DNA of 10,634 nt from JBBQKG01 sp038326655 (GTDB lineage: Bacteria > Actinomycetota > Thermoleophilia > Solirubrobacterales > JBBDJG01), in assembly GCA_038326655.1 (NCBI GenBank), contig JBBQKG010000040.1, forward strand, positions 1 through 10,634, read 5' to 3'. Below, one piece after another: positions 1-5,279 of the stretch. Positions within the stretch are counted from its first letter, which is position 1, and each line of letters opens with the position of its first letter. The notes under the pieces were generated by a model. That model did no database searches. It was given only the letters and a program-made list of their open reading frames with translations, and was not told the DNA's origin. The position numbers and the translations under genes were made by a program.

Positions 1-193
1 CCTTGGAGGCGACCACCACGTGGTCGTCGCCGTCGCTGACGTAGACGAGCGCGTTCGTGCGCCGTGCGCCGCTGCGGCGCCCGGTCGTTCGCAACAGCAG
101 CGTCGGCGTACCGAGCATCCGGTGCCCGATCCGCCCGTCGCTGCGCTCGTAAAGGAACTGATGGACGGCGAGCATGCGTCCGAGGGCGCTCAT
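1..193 (-). CDS. Deazaflavin (F420)-dependent nitroreductase family protein, 5' part only
   Basis: The minus strand encodes 64 codons from ATG at 193 and runs off the left edge of the window. The visible N-terminus reads MSALGRMLAVHQFLYERSDG, followed by RIGHRMLGTPTLLLRTTGRR and then a segment ending DGDDHVVVASKG. The pattern LLLRTTGRRSG, then a short basic stretch, then LVYVSDGDDHVVVAS is typical of the Ddn/DUF385 family (split beta-barrel, F420H2-dependent reductases), in which the TTGRRSG segment lies near the cofactor. Family members are usually about 130-150 residues, so roughly half is missing. The gene starts 30 bp after the integrase stop on the same strand, so it could be cargo of an element or the chromosomal neighbour. 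There is no good Shine-Dalgarno site; a TATATT hexamer 7 nt upstream suggests a leaderless start. The substrate cannot be told from this fragment. Confidence 0.8.
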   Translation of the reverse strand, partial: MSALGRMLAVHQFLYERSDGRIGHRMLGTPTLLLRTTGRRSGARRTNALVYVSDGDDHVVVASK

Positions 194-200
194 GCGGCGA

Positions 201-206
201 AATATA
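201..206 (-). promoter_or_regulatory. Candidate -10 box of the nitroreductase gene (leaderless type)
   Basis: On the minus strand TATATT lies exactly 7 nt before the ATG at 193, so transcription would start at or next to the start codon. The -35 position (17 nt further up, 224-229, inside the integrase stop region) reads TCATAA, a poor match to TTGACA. The AT-rich hexamer stands out in GC-rich surroundings. Confidence 0.4.
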
Positions 207-223
207 CTCCCGCTACATTCGGG

Positions 224-1399
224 TTATGAGCCCGCCGAGATCGCCCTCCGGAGGTAGTCCTCGAGCATCACCGCCGCTTCGCGCTCATTGCCCGGCATCA
301 GGTGCCCGTAGCGATCAAGCGTGACCGTGATGCTCGAGTGCCCCATGTAGGTAGAGAGCGCCTTGGCATTCACCCCCGCGGCGATCATGAATGCCGCGTA
401 GGTGTGCCGGCACTCGTGCAGGCCGATCGGCTCGAGCTTCGCCTCTCGCCAGACCGCTCTTGCGCGCCGCGTCGCGGCCCCCGAGCAGAACGCCCTTCCG
501 CTGCGACCTTCAAAGACGAGATCGTCTCCCCCGCTCTTTGAGCCGAGACGGTGGGCGGCGAGGCGTGCCCGAAGCGGCCGTGTGAGGGGAACTCGCCTTC
601 TGCCCGCCCTGCTTTTGGGCTCGATCGGCCCGACGCGGTCATCCCAGCTGCGCTCGACGCGGATCACGCCGTGCTCAAACTCGACGTCTGACCAACGAAG
701 TGCGCGCAGCTCTCCGCGGCGCAGGCCGGCGTAGAGCGCTGTCGCCCAAAGCGCCGTGTCGTGCTCGGGGAGCGCCTCGATCAGCGCCTTGGCTTCGGCG
801 GGACGCGCCACCCTTTCGCGTCGCTCCCTGGTGGTTGGGAGGGCGAGGCCGAGAGTGGGATTGACCAACACCTCCGAGCGCGCAAGCGCGCGCCGGTAGA
901 TCGCGCGAAGGGGCAAGACCGTGTTCCGCACGGTCGAGGGCGAGCGGCCAGCGCCGACCATCTCATCGATCAGGTCCTGGAGCACGTTGCGGGTCACCGA
1001 CGAAAGCCGAACGTGGCCCAACTGCGGCAGCACCGTCGCGCGCAGCACCTGTTCGTAGGCGCGCAGCGCGGAGGGCTTGTATTGCTCGCCCGAGCGGGTT
1101 CGAACAACGCTCGCCTTCGCCGCTGTGAGCCAGGCTTCGGCAGCGTCGTTGACCGTCGTGCGGGTGGGGGCGCGCATCGCACCGAGGCTGAGGGCGGACT
1201 TCGCCTGCGCGCGCCAGGCGCGTGCATCTGCGAGCGTGTGAAAGGTCTTTCTGATTGGCTTGTGGTCGCGCGCTGACCACACCTGGGCCTGGTAGCTCGG
1301 GTGGCAGTTGCAACGTGTGCCGGCGTTGCTCGCGCAGCGGCGCAGATGGCGCGGGACGATCCCTTCGGGGCGGCTGCGGCGCGGTTGGCTTTGGCCCAT
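224..1399 (-). CDS. Tyrosine recombinase / phage-type integrase
   Basis: A 391-residue site-specific tyrosine recombinase, expected to catalyse integration and excision of a mobile element. All catalytic positions are visible (numbering from ATG 1399): Arg227 in AGLRRGELRALRW, Lys262 in EPKSRAGRR, His328 and Arg331 in LHECRHTYA, His354 in YMGHSSI and nucleophile Tyr364 in LDRYGHLMPG. Residues about 80-170 form the SAM-like core-binding domain. The N-terminus has a Cys-rich patch (CASNAGTRCNC) followed by SYQAQVWSARDHKPIRKTF, a usual arm-binding segment. The frame stays open upstream to 1615, but that extension is not integrase-like, and ATG 1399 matches the RPEGIVPRH beginning I recall for relatives; no clear Shine-Dalgarno supports it. 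It looks intact. The gene lies just beyond the 3' end of tRNA-Tyr, a favoured attachment site. Confidence 0.93.
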   Translation of the reverse strand: MGQSQPRRSRPEGIVPRHLRRCASNAGTRCNCHPSYQAQVWSARDHKPIRKTFHTLADARAWRAQAKSALSLGAMRAPTRTTVNDAAEAWLTAAKASVVRTRSGEQYKPSALRAYEQVLRATVLPQLGHVRLSSVTRNVLQDLIDEMVGAGRSPSTVRNTVLPLRAIYRRALARSEVLVNPTLGLALPTTRERRERVARPAEAKALIEALPEHDTALWATALYAGLRRGELRALRWSDVEFEHGVIRVERSWDDRVGPIEPKSRAGRRRVPLTRPLRARLAAHRLGSKSGGDDLVFEGRSGRAFCSGAATRRARAVWREAKLEPIGLHECRHTYAAFMIAAGVNAKALSTYMGHSSITVTLDRYGHLMPGNEREAAVMLEDYLRRAISAGS

Positions 1400-1400
1400 G

Positions 1401-1422
1401 CCAACACAGTTAGCTCTGTTGG
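1401..1422. repeat. Imperfect 22-bp palindrome directly upstream of the integrase start
   Basis: The arms CCAACA and TGTTGG bound a 22-bp sequence in which 9 of 11 base pairs are symmetric. It ends one base before the integrase ATG (1399), overlapping where a promoter or operator would be. A second short dyad (TTGG-GCG-CCAA, 1419-1429) overlaps its edge. It could be an operator or a recombinase site; no function is shown. Confidence 0.45.
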
Positions 1423-1452
1423 GCGCCAAATGGAAGCCCCTATGGTCACCGC

Positions 1453-1474
1453 CGTGCGACTGTCGTGCGACTGC
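1453..1474. repeat. Tandem 11-bp direct repeat between tRNA-Tyr and integrase
   Basis: Two adjacent copies, CGTGCGACTGT and CGTGCGACTGC, agree at 10 of 11 positions. They lie 54-75 bp upstream of the integrase start and about 150 bp from the tRNA 3' end. Short direct repeats here resemble arm-type binding sites of tyrosine recombinases, or operator repeats. That role is inference. Confidence 0.5.
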
Positions 1475-1567
1475 GAAAGAGCCTCGAGGACGGCCCTGCG
1501 CCGGCGGTTCGCCCCACGCCAGCCCGAACCGGCACGCAGATAACGGCCGGACGTCCGCCAAATCGGA

Positions 1568-1583
1568 AGCGGCATCTGCCGCT
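1568..1583 (-). terminator. Candidate hairpin terminator downstream of tRNA-Tyr
   Basis: A perfect 16-bp dyad (arms AGCGGCA and TGCCGCT, 2-base centre). Read on the minus strand it forms a 6-bp GC-rich stem with an AGAT tetraloop, 41 nt after the tRNA 3' end, followed by a weak T-containing tail (TCCGATTT). It may end the tRNA transcript before the integrase. The tail is poor, so this may be only a DNA palindrome. Confidence 0.35.
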
Positions 1584-1624
1584 GTGGCGCGATTTGTGGG
1601 CGATCCAGGCCGCAAAGGCGCTTA

Positions 1625-1706
1625 TGGGGGAGGCAGGATTCGAACCTGCGTAGGCTGAGCCGACGGTTTTACAGACCGTTCCCTTTGGCCGCTCGGGCAC
1701 TCCCCC
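1625..1706 (-). tRNA. tRNA-Tyr, anticodon GTA
   Basis: The minus strand gives an 82-nt class II tRNA. The acceptor stem GGGGGAG (1706-1700) pairs perfectly with CTCCCCC (1632-1626), and A at 1625 is the discriminator base. The anticodon stem is ACGGT/ACCGT around loop CTGTAAA, with GTA at 1672-1670. A long variable arm (GGCT-CA-GCC) is present as expected for bacterial tRNA-Tyr, and the T arm is GCAGG-TTCGAAT-CCTGC. CCA is not encoded; TAA follows the discriminator. It lies 18 bp downstream of the TetR gene on the same strand, and the integrase gene lies beyond its 3' end. Confidence 0.97.
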
Positions 1707-1721
1707 GTGCGTCGGGCGGGA

Positions 1722-1727
1722 ATTCTA
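1722..1727 (-). promoter_or_regulatory. Candidate -10 box for tRNA-Tyr overlapping the TetR stop codon
   Basis: The minus-strand hexamer TAGAAT begins with the TAG stop codon of the TetR gene and lies 15 nt before the mature tRNA 5' end, implying a start about 9 nt upstream of the tRNA. The -35 position (GCGGAG) is a poor match, so read-through from the TetR promoter remains an alternative. Confidence 0.35.
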
Positions 1728-2366
1728 GAGGCGCAGGTCGTCCCCTCCGCGCCCGTAGAGGGTGCGCATCCAGACCTCTGTCAGCGTCGGCACCAGCTCG
1801 CCCTCTGCGAGGGAGGGGTCGATGCCGGCGAAGGACGTGTAGAAGCAGCGCTCGTTCATCCAGGTGAGCGCGGTCACGAGTGGCCGGGTGTCCACGCCCG
1901 AGGTCGCGGCGCCGCGCTTGCGCTCGGCCTCCACCCTGGCCGTGCTGCCGTCGACGAAGCGGGCCATGACGCCTTCCCACGCCTCCCGTACCGGCGGCAC
2001 CGAGCCCCAGGCCTCGATCGCGGCGCGCATGAGCGGTCCGTGCTTTCGCCACTGCTCGGCGACCGCTTCGATCGCGGCGGAAATCGCTTTCCGCGGATTG
2101 TCGGCGACGCCCTCGAGCCGGAGCGTCACTTCTTCCTCCAACTCACGCGAGACACGCTCGGTGACCGTGATCAGGACGTCCTCCTTGGAGCCGAAGTAGA
2201 AGTAGAACGCCGACCGAGAGATCCCCGCGCCCTGCGCGAGCTCGTCGACCGAGATCTCGCCGACCGGGCGCTCCGCAAAGAGTCGCTCGGCCGTCTCGAG
2301 GATCGCCTGCTGCTTGAGATCCCCCTTGCTCGGTCCGGCCCGGCGGCTGCGGGTGGAGGTCGCCAT
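1725..2366 (-). CDS. TetR/EthR-like transcriptional repressor
   Basis: A 213-residue TetR-family regulator. The DNA-binding domain spans residues about 20-66: AILETAERLF, then ISVDELAQGAGISRSAFYFY (helix-turn-helix), then FGSKEDVLITV. The C-terminal half resembles mycobacterial EthR as I remember it: a VEAERKRGAA segment, TALTWMNER (about 165-173), FYTSFAG and a final VWMRTLYG. EthR is a ligand-binding dimer repressing the divergent monooxygenase gene ethA; a divergent monooxygenase gene is also present here. Start choice: ATG 2366. An upstream in-frame start at 2405 would place the whole promoter inside the coding region. There is no Shine-Dalgarno; a TATCCT -10 box 7 nt upstream implies a leaderless mRNA. 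It probably represses itself and the monooxygenase through the palindrome at 2397-2415. The ligand is unknown. Confidence 0.92.
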   Translation of the reverse strand: MATSTRSRRAGPSKGDLKQQAILETAERLFAERPVGEISVDELAQGAGISRSAFYFYFGSKEDVLITVTERVSRELEEEVTLRLEGVADNPRKAISAAIEAVAEQWRKHGPLMRAAIEAWGSVPPVREAWEGVMARFVDGSTARVEAERKRGAATSGVDTRPLVTALTWMNERCFYTSFAGIDPSLAEGELVPTLTEVWMRTLYGRGGDDLRL

Positions 2367-2373
2367 GCAGGTC

Positions 2374-2402
2374 AGGATATCCCGCCGGATGCAGATAGTC
2401 AA
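2374..2402 (-). promoter_or_regulatory. Promoter of the TetR gene (leaderless)
   Basis: On the minus strand, -35 TTGACT (2402-2397), a 17-nt spacer, -10 TATCCT (2379-2374), then 7 nt to ATG 2366. Both boxes match the sigma70 consensus well. The -35 box is one arm of the operator palindrome. Confidence 0.75.
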
Positions 2403-2415
2403 CATAGTGTTGACT
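2397..2415. promoter_or_regulatory. Operator palindrome of the TetR/monooxygenase divergon
   Basis: AGTCAACATAGTGTTGACT: perfect 8-bp arms around a 3-bp centre, with partial symmetry continuing to 2392-2420. The centre (2406) is exactly 40 bp from the A of each divergent start codon (2366 and 2446). The arms contain the -35 hexamers of both promoters, so a bound TetR dimer would block both. Regulation by the adjacent TetR protein is inferred from position. Confidence 0.8.
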
Positions 2416-2438
2416 TTTTGTGACTACGTGTCTACGAT
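2410..2438 (+). promoter_or_regulatory. Promoter of the monooxygenase gene (leaderless)
   Basis: -35 TTGACT (2410-2415), a 17-nt spacer, -10 TACGAT (2433-2438), then 7 nt (CCCGCCC) to ATG 2446. Nothing resembles a Shine-Dalgarno site, so transcription should begin at or beside the start codon. Confidence 0.75.
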
Positions 2439-2445
2439 CCCGCCC

Positions 2446-4005
2446 ATGACCGCCACCATCTCACCCACAGACGGTGCGGCCGCCCGCAGCGGCGGCCCTG
2501 TGCAGCACGTCCGCGTCGCGATCGTGGGCGCCGGCTTCTCCGGCCTCGGGATGGCGATCCGGCTGAAGCAGGAGTGCATCGACGACTTCGTCGTGCTGGA
2601 GAAAGCCGATGACGTCGGCGGCACCTGGCGAGACAACAGCTACCCCGGCTGCGCCTGCGACGTGCCCTCCCATCTCTATTCGTTCTCGTTTGCACCCAAT
2701 CCTGAATGGAGCAGCACCTTTTCTCCTCAGCAGGAGATCTGGGACTACCTGCGGGACTGCTCGGAGCGCTTCGGCGTCACGCCGCACCTGCGCTTCGGCT
2801 GCGAGCTGCTGGACGCGACCTGGGACGCGCACGCCGGGCGCTGGCAAGTCCACACCGCCGGCGGCGACTGGACCGCCGAGGTGCTGATCGATGCAACCGG
2901 TGGCCTCAGCGATCCATCCTTTCCTCCGATTCCGGGACTCGAGTCTTTCGAGGGCGCCTGTTTCCACTCGGCGCAATGGAACCACGACCACGATCTCACC
3001 GGTGAGCGCGTCGCGGTCATCGGCACGGGCGCATCGGCGATCCAGATCGTGCCCGAGATTCAGCCCCGCGTGGCCGAGCTGAAGCTCTTCCAGCGCACGC
3101 CTCCGTGGATCGTGCCGCGCCGCGACCGCCCGCTCACGAAGCTCGAGCGGCGCATCTACCGCGCCGTACCCGCCGCCCAGCTGGCGATGCGCGCCGGCAT
3201 CTACTGGGCTCGCGAGAGCCTCGTCTTCCCGTTCAACGGCCACAAGCGTCTACGCGCGCTGAACCAGCGCATCGCGCTCTCCCATCTGCGCCGGCAGGTT
3301 CCCGACCCTGAGCTCCGCGCAAAGTTGACGCCCACGTACGAGATCGGCTGCAAGCGGATCCTGATCTCCAACGACTACTACCCGGCCCTCGCCCGTCCCA
3401 ACGTCGAGCTCGTGTCAGAGGGCGTCGCGGAGATCCGGCCTCACTCGATCGTCGGCAGCGACGGCACCGAGCGCGAGGTCGACACGATCGTGTTCGCGAC
3501 GGGCTTCCACGTGATCGACGGTCCCTCGACCCACCGCATCCGCGACGCGGCCGGGCGCAGCATGGCCGACACCTGGAACGGCAGCCCCCGCGCCTACAAG
3601 GGCACCACGATCGCGGGCTTCCCGAACCTCTTCCGGCTCACGGGCCCGAATACGGGCCTCGGCCACAACTCGATCGTCTTCATGATCGAGTCACAGCTCA
3701 ACTACATCGCCGAGGCGCTGCACCTGATGCGCGAAAAGCAGGTCGAGGCGCTCGAGGTGCGCTCGGACGCCCAGGACGCCTACAACCGATGGATCGACGA
3801 GCGCCTCGTCGGCACGGTCTGGAACGAGGGCGGCTGCGCGAGCTGGTACATCGACGCCACGGGGCGAAACTCGGTCCTGTGGCCGGGCTTCACATGGGGC
3901 TACCGCGAGCGCACGCGCCGGTTCGACCCCGCCGCCTACCACCTGCGGGCTGCTACTGGAGGTCGCGGAGCCCCTGGGCTTCAGGCAGGCGTTGCAGCTT
4001 CTTGA
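2446..4005 (+). CDS. Flavin-dependent Baeyer-Villiger monooxygenase
   Basis: A 519-residue class B flavoprotein expected to use FAD, NADPH and O2 to turn ketones into esters or lactones. Seen in order: FAD Rossmann motif VAIVGAGFSG (24-33); GGTWRDNSYPGCACDVPSHL (58-77); the Baeyer-Villiger fingerprint FEGACFHSAQWN (168-179), with Asn where Pro is common; NADPH Rossmann motif VIGTGASA (191-198); ATGF (351-354); and GPNTGLGHNS (400-409). The YPGCACDVPSHLYSFSF block resembles the 4-hydroxyacetophenone monooxygenase type more than EthA. Length is normal and no catalytic motif is broken. The frame is open upstream to 2314, but ATG 2446 fits the promoter and avoids overlap with the TetR gene. The last 53 bp run antisense to the 3' end of the primary sigma factor gene. 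It is probably controlled by the divergent EthR-like repressor; the substrate is unknown. Confidence 0.93.
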   Translation: MTATISPTDGAAARSGGPVQHVRVAIVGAGFSGLGMAIRLKQECIDDFVVLEKADDVGGTWRDNSYPGCACDVPSHLYSFSFAPNPEWSSTFSPQQEIWDYLRDCSERFGVTPHLRFGCELLDATWDAHAGRWQVHTAGGDWTAEVLIDATGGLSDPSFPPIPGLESFEGACFHSAQWNHDHDLTGERVAVIGTGASAIQIVPEIQPRVAELKLFQRTPPWIVPRRDRPLTKLERRIYRAVPAAQLAMRAGIYWARESLVFPFNGHKRLRALNQRIALSHLRRQVPDPELRAKLTPTYEIGCKRILISNDYYPALARPNVELVSEGVAEIRPHSIVGSDGTEREVDTIVFATGFHVIDGPSTHRIRDAAGRSMADTWNGSPRAYKGTTIAGFPNLFRLTGPNTGLGHNSIVFMIESQLNYIAEALHLMREKQVEALEVRSDAQDAYNRWIDERLVGTVWNEGGCASWYIDATGRNSVLWPGFTWGYRERTRRFDPAAYHLRAATGGRGAPGLQAGVAAS

Positions 4006-5116
4006 GCGTGTTGTTCTCGATCTGCCGAATCCGCTCCCGGGTCACGCCGAACGCGCGTCCGACCTCCTCGAGCGTGAGCGGCTGCCTCCCCGTGAGGCCG
4101 TAGCGCAACTCGATCACCTGGCGCTCGCGGTCCGGCAGCGCGTCGAGCGCGCGCGAGACGTTCTCACGCTGCATGATCACGGTCGCGCTCTCGAACGGGC
4201 TCTCGGCCGTCTGGTCCTCCACGAAGTCGCCGAGCGATGAGTCTTCGTCCTCGCCCACCGGCTTCTCGAGCGAGATCGGAAGCTGCGAGATCCGCAGGAC
4301 GTCGCGCACCTCGCGCGGGGTGCAGCGAAGCTCCCCGGCGATCTCCTCGGCTGTCGGCTCTCGCCCGAGCTTCTGGACGAGCTGCCGCTCGACGTGCACG
4401 ACGTTGTTGAGCTTCTCCACCATGTGCACCGGGATCCGGATCGTCCTCGCCTTGTCGGCAATCGCCCGCGTGACCGCCTGCCGGATCCACCAGGTCGCAT
4501 ACGTCGAGAACTTGTAGCCGCGCCGGTAGTCGAACTTCTCGACCGCCCGGATCAGGCCAAGCGAGCCCTCCTGGATCAGGTCGAGGAACGTGAGGCCGCG
4601 GCCGAGGTAGCCCTTCGCAATCGAGACGACGAGGCGCAGATTGGCCTTCACCATCTGCTCCTTCGCGCGAATGTCCCCCCGCTCGATGCGCTTCGCGAGG
4701 TTGACCTCCTCCGGAGCGGTGAGCAGCTCGACCTTCCCGATCGAGCGAAGGTAGAGCCGCAACGAGTCGAGGCTCGGCTCGACCGAAAGGTCAAGGGCCG
4801 GCTGGTGCCCTTGGGCCGGCTCCGCGGCGGGCTCGGGTCCGAGGTTGGGATCGGCTGCGGCGGCGCTCAGCTCAGCCGGGACCACGTCGACGCCGTGGTC
4901 GGCGAAATGCGCGTGAAGCTCGCGTACCTGCTCGTCGGAGAGGTCGGCCTCCTCGAGGCGTGTCGCGATCTCCTCCAGCGTGAGGAAGCCGCGCTCCTGC
5001 CCAACCTGGAGCAGGTCCTTGAACTCCTCGAGCTCGCCCGTCAGCGAACCGTCCGCGAGCAAAGCAACGTCTCGCGAAGCAACTTCCCCTACCGTCGATC
5101 TCCCAAGCGACGACAT
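3953..5116 (-). CDS. rpoD: Primary RNA polymerase sigma factor (RpoD/SigA type)
   Basis: A 387-residue sigma70 factor directing RNA polymerase to housekeeping promoters. Region 1.1-like helical segment at about 25-78 (ELEEFKDLLQVGQERGFLTL onward), an acidic Ala/Pro linker, region 1.2 at 114-148 (SLRLYLRSIGKVELLTAPEE), and region 2 at about 155-235 with FSTYATWWIRQAVTRAIADK carrying the Gln and Thr that read the -10 element. Region 3 follows, then region 4 with recognition helix VTRERIRQIE (358-367); the Arg/Glu/Arg equivalents of E. coli R584, E585 and R588 are all kept. Start: ATG 5116 has GTGAGG 9 nt upstream; GTG 5131 in frame is an alternative adding five residues. The 3' end overlaps the convergent monooxygenase gene by 53 bp. 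The full domain set supports the primary factor over a group 2 paralogue. Confidence 0.92.
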   Translation of the reverse strand: MSSLGRSTVGEVASRDVALLADGSLTGELEEFKDLLQVGQERGFLTLEEIATRLEEADLSDEQVRELHAHFADHGVDVVPAELSAAAADPNLGPEPAAEPAQGHQPALDLSVEPSLDSLRLYLRSIGKVELLTAPEEVNLAKRIERGDIRAKEQMVKANLRLVVSIAKGYLGRGLTFLDLIQEGSLGLIRAVEKFDYRRGYKFSTYATWWIRQAVTRAIADKARTIRIPVHMVEKLNNVVHVERQLVQKLGREPTAEEIAGELRCTPREVRDVLRISQLPISLEKPVGEDEDSSLGDFVEDQTAESPFESATVIMQRENVSRALDALPDRERQVIELRYGLTGRQPLTLEEVGRAFGVTRERIRQIENNTLKKLQRLPEAQGLRDLQ

Positions 5117-5214
5117 GCGCCCCGGCCTCACCCCTCAATGGGCGTGCGAACAAAAACGACCCTGTTTGTGATCCGCGACGTCTGCCGCGAGAGGCTGGGC
5201 CTCTTACTGTCACC

Positions 5215-5244
5215 ATCGTGACCGAAGACCTCTTTAGCCGTCAA
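5215..5244 (-). promoter_or_regulatory. Candidate promoter of the primary sigma factor gene
   Basis: On the minus strand, TTGACG (5244-5239), an 18-nt spacer, CACGAT (5220-5215). This would give a leader of roughly 90 nt before ATG 5116. That leader holds an imperfect hairpin (arms at 5151-5157 and 5164-5170, 6 of 7 pairs). The -35 is good and the -10 is weak. The rest of the 5117-5279 gap shows no other gene. Confidence 0.4.
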
Positions 5245-5264
5245 GAAGTATAGACCGGGATCGG

Positions 5265-5270
5265 TATTCT
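5265..5270 (+). promoter_or_regulatory. Candidate -10 box of folE2
   Basis: TATTCT lies 9 nt before ATG 5280, implying a leader of about 2-3 nt. No convincing -35 box lies 16-18 nt upstream (CAAGAA at 17), and there is no Shine-Dalgarno site. TATAGA at 5249-5254 is an alternative -10. Confidence 0.35.
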
Positions 5271-5279
5271 CGGTTTTCG

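Noticed and set aside
1400..1615. 216-bp in-frame N-terminal extension of the integrase
   Set aside because: The added residues do not resemble recombinase sequence and cover the repeat-rich gap next to the tRNA; ATG 1399 begins at the N-terminus I recall for relatives.
1707..2423. 238-codon open frame antisense to the TetR gene
   Set aside because: No recognisable domain, shadow composition, and it runs through the promoter region and into the tRNA flank.
4394..5221. 275-codon open frame antisense to the primary sigma factor
   Set aside because: Leu/Arg/Glu-rich shadow of the sigma coding frame, without domain features.
5132..5279. Zur or other operator upstream of folE2
   Set aside because: Only a 4-bp-arm dyad (ACCG-GGAT-CGGT at 5254-5265) is present, too short to support a regulatory site.
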